Positions 32,267 through 41,411 of a stretch of 64,000 nucleotides of DNA are shown piece after piece. The translations under genes and the position numbers were made by a program. The notes below the pieces were generated by a model that saw only the letters and a list, made by a program, of their open reading frames with translations, ran no database searches and had not been told where the DNA came from. The DNA is from CAZWLY01 sp964634465. GTDB taxonomy: Bacteria; Desulfobacterota; Desulfarculia; G963662305. Positions within the stretch are counted from its first letter, which is position 1. Each line of letters starts with the position of its first letter. Location: positions 166,850 through 230,849 of the forward strand of contig CAZWLY010000007.1 of the NCBI GenBank assembly GCA_964634465.1, written 5' to 3'.

Positions 32267-35200
32267 CTAGAAATCGAAGTTGAAATAGATGTCCACGCCC
32301 GAGGTCTTTTCGTCGCCCATGCTGGACTCCAGGGAGATGTGGGGGGTGAGGCGGTACTCGAGATGGATCTCGTTGGGCTTGGTCGGCTCGGTGAAGGCCT
32401 CGTAGGAGAGATACAGATCGGGCAGGATCTGTTTGCCCGTCTCGACCGACACTCCGCCCTCGGCCGAGGCCGAGACCGAGAAGACGTCCGGGGTGATGCG
32501 CTCGTCCAGGAGACCGCGGATCATCTCGGCCGCCGGGCCGCCCAGGGCGCTGATGGCCTGGGCCTCCATGGCGATCGATTCGTTTTCGGAGAGCCCCGAG
32601 GCCGGCCGGCCGAAGAGGAGGTAGGAGAAGATGTCTTCCCGGCTCTTGACCGGCTGGGAGGTGAGTTCGATGTTCGGTTTGGTCAGCGGTCCGGAGGCAA
32701 CCAGGGTGATGTCCACCTTGCCGACCCGGGTCGTGGCCCGGGCGGTGAGGGTCGGTTCGGGCGGGGTCTGACCGCTAAAGATCAGCGAACCCGTCTCGAT
32801 GTTGAACCGGCGGCCGAAGCGGGTCGCCCGGCCGCTCTCTATGTCCACCCGGCCGGTGACCGCGATCGGCTTGCCGGCCGGCTTGACCACCGTCAGCCCG
32901 CCGCCGACGGCGGCTTCGAGCCCTTCGCCCCGCAATCTGGCCGAGGGGCCGATGTCGATTTTGAGGTTGACGTCCATTTCGCTCGGCGCGCCGGGCAGGG
33001 CGGCCAGCGGCGGCGGGGCGTCGTCTTCGACCGGATCGACCAGGTGGATCTCCCTCGACTCGGGCGGGGCCTGGGGCGGCAGTTTGAAGCTGAGACTCTC
33101 GACCTTGATCCGACCCGAAAGCTTGGGCGCGGCCAGGCTGCCTCTCAGCACCGTCGCGGCGGACAGCGTGGCCCGGCCGTAGGGGCCCAACTGGATGTCC
33201 ATGGGCGAGAGCCTGGTTTCCAGATCGAAGGTGGTTGTGTCGGCCAGCTCGATCCAGCCCTTGACCTTCAGCGCGCCGCCGCCGCTTTGGGCGGTGAACT
33301 CGTCCACCGTCAGTCGCGAACCGGAGAGCCTCGTTCTGAGGCGGCCTTTTTCGAAGCGCTGGCCGTTGGCCGTGATCAGGGCGCTCATCTCGTCCACGTT
33401 CAGCCAGCCTTCACGGTTCGAGGTCAGGTTGATCTCGCCGTTGACCCGGCCCTCCAACTCGTCCAGCCCGGCGGTCAGCGATCGGAGAACACACAGCGGC
33501 GCGTCGGCCAGATTGACCCTGGCGGTCAAGGCGTTTGGGTCGGGCTCGAACCGGTAGGGGGCGAAGGAGAGTCGGACGGGCAGTTCGGCTTCGACTCGAG
33601 CGATCACCCGGCCCTTGAGGTCCACCTTGGCCCGGCCGGTCAGCCGGCCGTCTTGGTAGCGGGCCCTTATCATCAATCCGTCCAGCTTTTCGTCGGCGAA
33701 GTAGAGATTGTCCACCCAGCCGTCCATGGTCAGAGAGGGCGAGTCGACCGGGCCCGCCAGGGCGATGTCGGCCGACATGAGACCGCCGGTGATCAACCAC
33801 GGGCCGAGGACGCTCGACAGCGCCGCCAGTTCCAGGCGTTCCAGCCGACAACGACCCTTTATCCGTCCCTGGGAGGCGGCGGCGTCGAGGGTGATCCGCT
33901 GGTCGGACGGACCGGCCAGGTCCAGCTCGATGCGCTCCAGGCCCCAGCCGGTCAGGCTCAACGCCGCCGGCCGGACCGATTTCCACATCTCCACGCCTTG
34001 CTTGAGATTGACGGCCAAAACCAGCGTGGCCAGGTTCACCTCGACGCCCCCATCCGGCGGGCGGTTCAGGGCGAACTCGGTCTCGGCTCCGCCGAGGCGG
34101 CCCTGCAGGGACAGCCGACCGGAGACGGCCTGCGGCCCGCCGGCCAGTTCGGCCCTCAGTTCAAAGGAGTGGCGGCCGTAGGTGAAACCGACGGCCCGGA
34201 TTCTGGCCTTGCCTCGAAGGTCGGTCAGGTCGGGGAGGTTGAGCTCGGCCGTCAGCGAGCCGGCGGACAGCGCTTTCCAGGCGGTCCGGGTCAGCTCGAG
34301 CCGGCCGGTGAGCCCGATTCGATCGTCTGCCCGGCCGATGCGGCCGTCGAAGGAGTAGCTCTCGGCGATGATGGCCGGCGGCAGATCGAGCACGGCCAGC
34401 AGCCGGCCCAGGCCGCGGCCCTCGATTTTGGCCTTCAGGTCGATCTCGGGTCTGATCGAGCCGCTGACGGCGGCCTCGGCCCCGGCCAGGGAGACGGCCA
34501 GCTCGTGCAGGTACAGATCTTCAGGGCCGAAACGGCCCGAGGCGGTCAGCCGTTCGAGGCTGCGGCCGCGCATGACCGAGCCGCCCAGATCCAGGCCGAA
34601 CCGAGCCTGGGGGCCGTAGCCCTGGAGGGTGATGTGGCCGTTGATGATCGCTTGCCGCCACTCGGGGGGGACCATGGGCAGCAGCCACTCGGGCGGGCGG
34701 AACTGGCTCAGGTCCAGAAAGACGTTCCAGTCGGTAAGCCGTCCGCCGGGGTCGGCGATCAGCCGGCCGGTGACCTCGATGTCGCCCCAGTCGCTGGTCA
34801 GGTTGAGCTCCTTGGCCGTCAGCTCCACCCGGCCGCCGGGCCAGACGGCCGTCAGCGGGCCGGTCAGTCGGACCGAGACCAGATCGGCCACGGGCAGACT
34901 CAGGCCCAATCGGCTCAAGATGTAGCCGGCGGGCGGTTTGAAGCGATCCAGCTCGAGTTCGACCCGGCCGGTCTCGATCGCCCCGTCGGCCAGTTTGAGG
35001 ACGGCCGAGCCGGTCAGCCGGCCGGGGCCGTTGACTATCTTGAAATTCCGGACGGTGAGGTTCCGGCCGCGCCAGGCCAGCTCGAAACCGCCCTTTTCGG
35101 CCCGGCCACCCAGGCCCCGAGCCTGGCTGAAATCGATTCTGGCCCGTCCGGCGTCGGCCTCGGCTCGTCCGGCGGCGTCGATCCGCTGGGCGGTGAACCC

Positions 35201-36466
35201 CCGGCCCCGGCCGCCCTGGATGGTCAGCTTGCCGGCCAGAGCGCCGGCGGCGTACTTCAAGTCGGCCGTCGCCCGCTCCGCCGAAAGCAGACCGTCGAGC
35301 CGCAGCCGAGCCAGATCGAGGCGGCCGGCGACATCGTGGGGCAGCCGCCCGGCCAGGTCGAATTTGACGTCGGCGCGACCGGCCGGCAGTTCGGCTCCGG
35401 CCAACCGGCCGAGCAGGGCCGGATTCAGGTCGCTCACCTCGCCCCGGGCGGTGAAATCGAGGCTGTAGGGCTTCACCGAACCTTGGACTTCGAGCCCGGT
35501 TTCTCCGACGGCGCCCCGGGCGGCGATCTCCAGCGCCCGATGATCGCCCTCGAGGCGGCCGGCCAGTTTGATCCGGCCGGGCAGGGCCTCGGCCTCGAAC
35601 AGGTGGGTCAGGTCGGCCGGCTCGATGTCGGCCTTGAACTCGATTCGGCCCTCGACCCGGCTGACGTCGAGGGGGCCGGCCAAGGTGAGTTCGCTGCGGC
35701 CCTTGGGCCCGAAAAGGAGAGCCAGCCGCTTGGCTTCGACCACCAGCCCGACCATGCTCGCCGCCAGCTCCAGCCGGCAGTCCTTGCCGGTCAGCTCGAG
35801 ACGACCCTTCAGGCGTCCCTGGATGTCCCAGTCGGGCCCGTAGGCCAGCCGTCCGCCGCCGAAGAGCCCGTCCACCACCCCGACCTTGACCGGTCCGGTC
35901 AGCTCCTCAAGCCCCTCGAACCGGCCGCCGGTCAGGGAGATGTTCTCGATGCTGACCCGCCACTCGCCCTCGCCGACGGGCCGGCTCGGAGCGGGTCGGC
36001 CGGGTTCGTCGGCGGCCCAGGCCCGGCCGGGCGAGGCCATGAGCTCCCGGATGATCGCCCCGATCTTGGTCCGGCGTTCCTTAGGCGACCAGCTCGGGCC
36101 GGTCCCCTCTCCCGTCTCCGGGTCGATGGTCAGGACGGCTTTCGGGTTTTCGGCCTCTAGACGAGTGATGCGGAAGTGGCGGTCGGCCAGGGCCAGGAAG
36201 TCCACCCAGAAGGTGGTCTTGTCGATGGTGAGGGTCAGCTCCGGCCAGACGATCTTGACGTCGCGCCAGATCAGGCCGCCGGTCAGGGTGCCGGCCATGC
36301 CGCCGACGCTGACCCTGGCCTCCAGGGCCGCCTCCAGGGCGGGCAGGGCCCGCTGGCTGACCAGCCTCTGGGCCCGTTCGGTTCGGGTCAGGAAGTAGAA
36401 GCCGCCGCCGGCCAAGATGGCCAAGGCCACGAGGAGAGAGGCGGCGATGATGGCGAAGCGCTTCAT
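32267..36466 (-). CDS. tamB: Translocation and assembly module protein TamB (AsmA/VPS13-like)
   Basis: 1399 residues: an N-terminal signal anchor (about 6-28), a very long repetitive beta-rich region forming a hydrophobic periplasm-spanning groove, and a conserved C-terminal TamB domain (DIFSYLLFGRPASGLSENE..., ending in LSYEAFTEP and EYRLTPHISLES). It bridges the inner membrane to the outer-membrane TamA and helps in outer-membrane protein assembly or phospholipid transport. ATG overlaps the tamA stop (ATGA), a standard tamA-tamB pair. It is slightly longer than E. coli TamB. Confidence 0.92.
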   Translation of the reverse strand: MKRFAIIAASLLVALAILAGGGFYFLTRTERAQRLVSQRALPALEAALEARVSVGGMAGTLTGGLIWRDVKIVWPELTLTIDKTTFWVDFLALADRHFRITRLEAENPKAVLTIDPETGEGTGPSWSPKERRTKIGAIIRELMASPGRAWAADEPGRPAPSRPVGEGEWRVSIENISLTGGRFEGLEELTGPVKVGVVDGLFGGGRLAYGPDWDIQGRLKGRLELTGKDCRLELAASMVGLVVEAKRLALLFGPKGRSELTLAGPLDVSRVEGRIEFKADIEPADLTHLFEAEALPGRIKLAGRLEGDHRALEIAARGAVGETGLEVQGSVKPYSLDFTARGEVSDLNPALLGRLAGAELPAGRADVKFDLAGRLPHDVAGRLDLARLRLDGLLSAERATADLKYAAGALAGKLTIQGGRGRGFTAQRIDAAGRAEADAGRARIDFSQARGLGGRAEKGGFELAWRGRNLTVRNFKIVNGPGRLTGSAVLKLADGAIETGRVELELDRFKPPAGYILSRLGLSLPVADLVSVRLTGPLTAVWPGGRVELTAKELNLTSDWGDIEVTGRLIADPGGRLTDWNVFLDLSQFRPPEWLLPMVPPEWRQAIINGHITLQGYGPQARFGLDLGGSVMRGRSLERLTASGRFGPEDLYLHELAVSLAGAEAAVSGSIRPEIDLKAKIEGRGLGRLLAVLDLPPAIIAESYSFDGRIGRADDRIGLTGRLELTRTAWKALSAGSLTAELNLPDLTDLRGKARIRAVGFTYGRHSFELRAELAGGPQAVSGRLSLQGRLGGAETEFALNRPPDGGVEVNLATLVLAVNLKQGVEMWKSVRPAALSLTGWGLERIELDLAGPSDQRITLDAAASQGRIKGRCRLERLELAALSSVLGPWLITGGLMSADIALAGPVDSPSLTMDGWVDNLYFADEKLDGLMIRARYQDGRLTGRAKVDLKGRVIARVEAELPVRLSFAPYRFEPDPNALTARVNLADAPLCVLRSLTAGLDELEGRVNGEINLTSNREGWLNVDEMSALITANGQRFEKGRLRTRLSGSRLTVDEFTAQSGGGALKVKGWIELADTTTFDLETRLSPMDIQLGPYGRATLSAATVLRGSLAAPKLSGRIKVESLSFKLPPQAPPESREIHLVDPVEDDAPPPLAALPGAPSEMDVNLKIDIGPSARLRGEGLEAAVGGGLTVVKPAGKPIAVTGRVDIESGRATRFGRRFNIETGSLIFSGQTPPEPTLTARATTRVGKVDITLVASGPLTKPNIELTSQPVKSREDIFSYLLFGRPASGLSENESIAMEAQAISALGGPAAEMIRGLLDERITPDVFSVSASAEGGVSVETGKQILPDLYLSYEAFTEPTKPNEIHLEYRLTPHISLESSMGDEKTSGVDIYFNFDF

Positions 36467-38268
36467 CAGAAGGCCTGACCTATGCTGAAATGGAAGTGAT
36501 ACCGCTCGAAATCGGCGTTTTCCGGCGGATTCAACTGATAACCGATATCCAGTCTGATCGGGCCGATGACGGTTTTATACCGCAGGCCCACCCCGGCCGT
36601 GTAGCGAAATCGGGTCTGGCCGAAGTCGTAGGCGTCGTCGGCCACCTGGCCCGTGTCGGTGAAGACGACGCCCTTCAGCGGCCCCCAGACCGGAAACCGG
36701 CCCTCCAGCGAGGCCTCGATCAGCCGCTCGCCGCCCAGCGGCCGGCCCTCGTCGTCCAGTGGACCCAGCATCTGGTAGGGGTAGCCCCGAATCGATTTGC
36801 TGCCGCCGGCGAACAGCCTCTTGAAGATGGGCACGTCGTCGGTCTCGCCGATGGGCCTGACGGCGACCACCCTCAGCAGGAAGGCCAGGGTGAGCCAGCT
36901 TCGGGGGGTGTAGTAGTGCCGGTAGCTGGATTCCAACTGGAGGAACTCGACCTCCGAGCCGATGAAGCCGGGTGCGATCTCGCCCCGGACGTTGAACAGG
37001 AAGCCCGTGGTCGGATCGAGGACGTCGTCCCTGGTGTCGGTGGTCAGCCCGGCCGTGAGCGAAGACACCCAGTGGGTCTCGGCGTCCTCGGGGGTCCGGG
37101 CGGTCTCGATGTTGTAGGGCCGGTCCACCTCCAAGGTGTAGCCGACCGTGGCCGAGATCGGTCCCTTCACCGGCCGGGTGATGCGGATCTGGCCAAAGCT
37201 GCGCTGGTTGGAGAAGCTGACCTCCTCGCGGTTGTGGTGGCCGAGGCGGAGGTCGAGAAACTGTTGCCGGGCCAGGAAATGGGGCTGGCGATAGGACACC
37301 AGCCCGCCCTTGGCCCGGCCGGAGTAGTGGGCCGTGGCCGAGATCACCTCGGCCAGGCCGAACACCGAGCGGGCGTAACCGGTCGCCCGGGCCCTGAACA
37401 TATCCTCGGTGCCGTAACCCAGCCCGAAGGAGACCGAGTAGGTCGTGCGCTCCACCAACACCACCTTGATCGGCACCCGGCCGTCGGCGATCTTGTCCAG
37501 TTGAGGTGAAATCTTGACCGAGGAGAAGACGCCCAGGGCGAGCAACCGCCGCTTGGTCTCCTCCAGATAGCGGACGTCGTAGCGCTGGCCCGGCTTCCAA
37601 GACACCTCCCTGGCCAGCACCGCCAGCCTGGTCCGCTCGTGACCCTCGAAGGATGCCTCGCCCATGGCCAGCACCGGTCCGGGATCGAGGCTGAGCCTGA
37701 TGTCGGCCCAGCCCTGGGAGGCGGAGACGTTCACCCGGGCCTCTAGCTTGGCCGCCGGCCGGCCGCCGGCGGCGAGGTAGCGGAGGATGTTGGCCTTGAA
37801 CTGGGCGTACTCGCCGAGCCGGAAGACGACGCCTGGCTTGAACCGCCGGTTGCTGGGCAGACTCAACAGCGTTCGTCGCAGGGATTCGTCGGCCGGGGTG
37901 AGGGCCAGGTCGATCGTTCTGATCGTCACCGGCTCGCCCTCGGAGACGACCACCGTCAACCTGGCCAGGCCCTTCTCCTTCTCGACCTTGATCTCGACTT
38001 TGACCGAGTAGTAGCCGTTGGCTTTGTAGAGGCGGATGATCGAGCGCTTATCGCGGCTGAGGGCGGCCGGGGAGAGCTTGGGCGGCGATTCCCAGATCTT
38101 CCAGGCCGGCGGCGTCTTGGACTCCATGACCGCCAGCAGCTCGGAGTCCTTGAGGGCGTCGTTGCCCTCGAATCTCACCGAGTCGATGATCACTCCGTCG
38201 TCCTGGGCTCGGGCCGAGGCCGCCAGCAGGAGGAAGATGAGTAGTCCGATCAGGGCCGGTTTTCTCAT
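36466..38268 (-). CDS. tamA: Outer-membrane Omp85-family protein TamA
   Basis: 600 residues from the ATG at 38268. Signal peptide of about 21 residues (ending in SARAQ), three POTRA domains (starting IDSVRFEGNDAL, LTVVVSEGEPVTIR and ASFEGHERT), then a 16-strand barrel of the bacterial surface antigen type (KRLFAGGSKSIRGYPYQMLG, FTDTGQVADDAYDF) ending in an aromatic residue (GQAF). The three POTRA domains and adjoining tamB favour TamA over BamA, which usually has five. Its start overlaps the previous gene as ATGA. Confidence 0.9.
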   Translation of the reverse strand: MRKPALIGLLIFLLLAASARAQDDGVIIDSVRFEGNDALKDSELLAVMESKTPPAWKIWESPPKLSPAALSRDKRSIIRLYKANGYYSVKVEIKVEKEKGLARLTVVVSEGEPVTIRTIDLALTPADESLRRTLLSLPSNRRFKPGVVFRLGEYAQFKANILRYLAAGGRPAAKLEARVNVSASQGWADIRLSLDPGPVLAMGEASFEGHERTRLAVLAREVSWKPGQRYDVRYLEETKRRLLALGVFSSVKISPQLDKIADGRVPIKVVLVERTTYSVSFGLGYGTEDMFRARATGYARSVFGLAEVISATAHYSGRAKGGLVSYRQPHFLARQQFLDLRLGHHNREEVSFSNQRSFGQIRITRPVKGPISATVGYTLEVDRPYNIETARTPEDAETHWVSSLTAGLTTDTRDDVLDPTTGFLFNVRGEIAPGFIGSEVEFLQLESSYRHYYTPRSWLTLAFLLRVVAVRPIGETDDVPIFKRLFAGGSKSIRGYPYQMLGPLDDEGRPLGGERLIEASLEGRFPVWGPLKGVVFTDTGQVADDAYDFGQTRFRYTAGVGLRYKTVIGPIRLDIGYQLNPPENADFERYHFHFSIGQAF

Positions 38269-38603
38269 CAGGGCCTGAGCATGATCTGATCGCCGAACTC
38301 GGCGCTCAGTTCGTCCTGGAGGGTCTCGGCCGCCGCGACGTCCTCGAGCTCGACCATCAACTCGCCGGCCGGGCCGACGATCAGGCGGGCGTGCCGCTCT
38401 ATTATTTCTATCACCGGCTCGGGGTCCACCGTCCACCAGCCCTTCATCCGCCGGGCCAGCTCCGGGCCCTTCAGGCGTCGCTCGATGACCAGGTCGATGT
38501 TCCGATACAGCCCGTCCCAGCCGATGGCCGCCTTGCCCTTCAAGACCGGCGAGACGGGGTCGTGGTAGATCCGGCAGCGGCCGAACAGCCTGAGCTGGAG
38601 CAA
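38268..38603 (-). CDS. Hypothetical protein
   Basis: 111 residues; no signal peptide, membrane helix or recognised domain. It starts MLQLRLFGRCRIYHDPVSPV and ends with an acidic helix and QIMLRP. It overlaps tamA by ATGA and follows the next small gene by 9 bp, so it is part of the hydrogenase-protease/ASKHA/tam transcription unit. The function is unknown; tight coupling to tamA hints at, but does not prove, an envelope role. Confidence 0.65.
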   Translation of the reverse strand: MLQLRLFGRCRIYHDPVSPVLKGKAAIGWDGLYRNIDLVIERRLKGPELARRMKGWWTVDPEPVIEIIERHARLIVGPAGELMVELEDVAAAETLQDELSAEFGDQIMLRP

Positions 38604-38612
38604 CGATTCCCC

Positions 38613-38909
38613 CTATTCTTTAGCCTCGACCTCGGCCGCCGGGTCGAGACCGCTCAAGCCCATTTTGTCGGCGGCCTGACGGTAGGCGAGCTGGTAGGCT
38701 TTCAGAAAACTCGCCTCGTCGAGCCCGCGGCCGCCGCTTTGGGCCAGGTTGGCCTGGAGACGCCTGAGCGCCTCCTCCCGAAGCCGCCTCAGACGTCCGT
38801 CGGTCCAGTTAAGTCCCAGCTTCCGGGCGGCCTCCTCGTCCCACCTTTCCAGAGACCGAAAGACCCGCCTCATGATTCGTACCTGGGAATCAGCGCCGAA
38901 TTCATCCAT
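38613..38909 (-). CDS. Small hypothetical helical protein
   Basis: 98 residues, strongly charged and alpha-helical (RRLREEALRRLQANLAQ), no signal peptide. I do not recognise it. It lies 36 bp downstream of the ASKHA gene and 9 bp upstream of another small gene on the same strand. Spacing and ordinary codon use support it as a real gene. Confidence 0.6.
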   Translation of the reverse strand: MDEFGADSQVRIMRRVFRSLERWDEEAARKLGLNWTDGRLRRLREEALRRLQANLAQSGGRGLDEASFLKAYQLAYRQAADKMGLSGLDPAAEVEAKE

Positions 38910-38945
38910 AACTAGGCCTTAAGCTAAGCCAGAATCGATTATCCG

Positions 38946-40577
38946 TCAATCGCGCAGCGGTTCGGGACGGGGGTGCTGGTCGGGCACCGAAGGGAAGAGC
39001 GACCGGTCGGTGTGGGGCATGAACTTGGCCGCCGAGAAGCGGTTCATGAACTCCTGGTTGACGTTCAGCTCCAGGTAGGTGATCCGCTCTCGAATGTCGG
39101 CGGCCAGCCGCCGGGCCGCGGCCGAGACGAGGGCCAGCCTGGCCCCGGCCAGGGAGGCGTTGCCCAAGGGACGGTAGCGCTCAAGCGGCAGGTCGGGCAT
39201 CATCCCGATGACGATCGCCCGCCAGGGGTCGATGTGCTGGCCGAAGGTGCCGGCGACGTAGATCGTCGTCAAGTCCTCGAAGCCGAGGCCGACTTGGTTT
39301 AAAAGCGTGGTCAGGATGGTGTACATGGCCGCTTTGGAGCGCAGCAGGACGTCCAGGTCGATCTGGGTGAACAGGATCGGCCGGTCGCCCTCGCCGGCCG
39401 GGGCCAGGACGTAGGCCGGGCCGTCCTCGGTGGTAACGATTCGGGGATGGTCGAAGGGTCTGATCTTGGCCTGAAGATCGATCACCCCGGCCAGGTACAA
39501 CTCGGCCACCAGGTCGATCAAACCCGAGCCGCAGATACCCTTGGGCCGGCCGCCGCCGATGACTCGAATCGTCGGCTCCAGCGTCTCGGCGTCGATTCGG
39601 ATCCGTTCGATGGCTCCCTCTCCGGCCGGCATGCCCATCTTGGCCACGCCGCCCTCCAGGGCCGGTCCGGCCGCGCCGGCGCAGGCCATCATCCAGTCCT
39701 TGTTGCCGACCACCACCTCGGCGTTGGTGCCCACGTCCACCAAAAGGCTGATCGCCTCGTCTTCGGCCAGGCCCGAGGCGATCAGCCCGGCGATCAGATC
39801 GCCGCCGAAATAGGAGCCGATGTTGGGCAGGCAGAAGACGGCCGCCCCGGGGTCGAGGTTCAGGCCCAGCAGGCCGGCCGGGGCCGGATCGGGCCGGTTG
39901 ACGACCGGGATGTAGGGCTCCCGGCAGATGTTGGCCGGATCGAGGCCCAAGAAGAGGTGGGTCATGGTCGTGTTGCCGGCCGCGGCCAGGGCCAGGACCC
40001 GATCGGTCGCAACGCCGGCCTCGGCGCACACCCTGGCCAAACCGTCGTTGACGCCCGAGACCACCAGTCGCTGCAACTCCGCCAGCCCGTCGCCTTTGGC
40101 GTAATGGATCCGGGTCAGGATGTCGGCCCCGACCTCGACCTGGGGGTTGGTCAGCGAGGTCTTGGCCGCGACCGAGCCGTCGGAGAGATCGACCAGTTCC
40201 ATGACCAGGCTGGTGGTGCCCAAATCCAGGGCCAGGCCAAAGGCCTCTTTGCCGTCCGGGGCTCGGTAGGGGCCGGCGTCCAGATCGGGCAGGGGTGGGA
40301 TGACCTCGCCGGTTGAGGCCGGCCGCTCGTTTGCCGCCCGGTTCCGTCCCGGTGTGACGGAGACGATCCGACCGTCGCTCACCCCGACGCTCACCCGCCA
40401 GTCGGCCGCCCGGAGGGTGTCGGAGAATTTCTGGACCCGGCTCAACGGCACGGCCAGGTAGTTCAGGCCGTGGACGATCCTGAGTCCCCGACGCAGCCGG
40501 TCGATGTCGGCCGTGTTGTCGGTCAGGCTCGGCCGGTCCAACTCGAGGTAATAATACTCCACTGCAGAAGAGGACAT
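38946..40577 (-). CDS. ASKHA-fold ATPase of the RamA/DUF4445 family, lacking the ferredoxin domain
   Basis: 543 residues. After a 110-residue N-terminal module comes an actin-like ATPase region: ALDLGTTSLVMELVDL (phosphate 1), VDVGTNAEVVV (phosphate 2) and GAAGPALEGG/YVAGTFGQHIDP further on. RamA-type activators reduce corrinoid proteins with ATP, using an N-terminal [2Fe-2S] or C-terminal [4Fe-4S] domain. Here I see no CxxxxCxxC motif at either end, so it may only hydrolyse ATP or use an outside electron donor. It lies 11 bp after the hydrogenase protease. The target protein is unknown. Confidence 0.75.
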   Translation of the reverse strand: MSSSAVEYYYLELDRPSLTDNTADIDRLRRGLRIVHGLNYLAVPLSRVQKFSDTLRAADWRVSVGVSDGRIVSVTPGRNRAANERPASTGEVIPPLPDLDAGPYRAPDGKEAFGLALDLGTTSLVMELVDLSDGSVAAKTSLTNPQVEVGADILTRIHYAKGDGLAELQRLVVSGVNDGLARVCAEAGVATDRVLALAAAGNTTMTHLFLGLDPANICREPYIPVVNRPDPAPAGLLGLNLDPGAAVFCLPNIGSYFGGDLIAGLIASGLAEDEAISLLVDVGTNAEVVVGNKDWMMACAGAAGPALEGGVAKMGMPAGEGAIERIRIDAETLEPTIRVIGGGRPKGICGSGLIDLVAELYLAGVIDLQAKIRPFDHPRIVTTEDGPAYVLAPAGEGDRPILFTQIDLDVLLRSKAAMYTILTTLLNQVGLGFEDLTTIYVAGTFGQHIDPWRAIVIGMMPDLPLERYRPLGNASLAGARLALVSAAARRLAADIRERITYLELNVNQEFMNRFSAAKFMPHTDRSLFPSVPDQHPRPEPLRD

Positions 40578-40588
40578 GAGGCTGGGTC

Positions 40589-41119
40589 CTAGATGGCCGG
40601 CGGGGGGGCGGCCTCGTCTCTGGGCGCGGCTCTCACCCCCAGCTTGTCAAGTTCTTCGATGGCCAGCTCGATCACTCTATCCAGGCTGGCCGCCACGGGC
40701 GGGCTCAACCCCAAGTCCCAGTCCTCGATGGACTCGGGCTCGACGCCGATGACCGTGGTCTTGGGCGGTTCGGCGATCAAGGGTAGGACCGACATCGTCT
40801 CCACGAAGTCGATCTGGTGGATGGAGTCCTTGTAGCGCACCCGGGGCGGAACCTCGTCCCAGTCGAAGACGTAGATTTCGCCGGGCTCGCCGCCGCCCCT
40901 GACCGCGTCGAGCAGGATCAGCCGGTCGGCTCGCTCCAGGACGGCCATCAGGTTGAGGGCCAAAACGCCGCCATCGACCAATTCGACGTGGTCGGGGAAA
41001 ACGTATTCCCGCTCCAGGCGCTGGAGCGCCCTGACGCCCACGCCTTCGTCGCGAAGCAGGATGTTGCCCACGCCCATGACCACGATGTGTGGTTTGGCTG
41101 ACTCGGACATGGCCGCCAT
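40589..41119 (-). CDS. Hydrogenase maturation protease (HycI/HyaD/HynC family)
   Basis: About 176 residues (173 if ATG 41110 is used). The opening VMGVGNILLRDEGVGVRALQRLE is the family signature with the nickel-binding Glu/Asp residues, followed by DGGVLALNLMAVLERADRLILLDAVRGGGEPG. It clips the C-terminal tail of the [NiFe] large subunit after Ni insertion; that tail is present in the large subunit upstream. Neither start has a good ribosome site. A 290-bp structured gap separates it from the hydrogenase genes, and it is followed closely by the ASKHA gene. Confidence 0.9.
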   Translation of the reverse strand: MAAMSESAKPHIVVMGVGNILLRDEGVGVRALQRLEREYVFPDHVELVDGGVLALNLMAVLERADRLILLDAVRGGGEPGEIYVFDWDEVPPRVRYKDSIHQIDFVETMSVLPLIAEPPKTTVIGVEPESIEDWDLGLSPPVAASLDRVIELAIEELDKLGVRAAPRDEAAPPPAI

Positions 41120-41308
41120 TTTAACCACAGCGGGTGGAAAAGGGAAGCGGGTTGACCAGGGTTGTCGCTCCGACGAAAGGATCGGTCGAAGCGGCGGGCG
41201 CTTTGACGGACGGTATCGAACGATCCGGGCCGGGCTCGGCCTGACCGGCGCTCCGGTCTCGGCCGGGTTTTTCATGCTCCGGGGGGTGACTTTCTAACAA
41301 TGAAACCG

Positions 41309-41394
41309 CCCCGGTTTCGCAGGGGGCGAAGCCGGGGCCGGAATTCCTGGAAAGGGGCGCGGCGGGAAACTTCCTTTCGGAAGCTCCCCGCCGC
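41309..41394 (-). terminator. Two strong hairpins downstream of the hydrogenase large subunit
   Basis: First hairpin 41359-41394 (GCGGCGGG pairing CCCGCCGC, inner TTCC/GGAA), second 41309-41337 (12-bp stem with one G-U pair, 5-nt loop). On the minus strand they follow the large-subunit stop by 18 nt. The tail after the second (CGGTTTCATTGTT) is moderately T-rich. They may terminate, stabilise the hydrogenase mRNA 3' end, or both. Confidence 0.5.
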
Positions 41395-41411
41395 TTCTCG
41401 GGTCGGTTGGT

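Noticed and set aside
32339..36160. A 1273-residue open frame antisense to tamB
   Set aside because: It is a shadow of the GC-rich codon pattern of tamB on the other strand: composition dominated by Gly, Gln, Asp and Arg, no ribosome site, no domain. Similar long antisense frames occur over most genes here.
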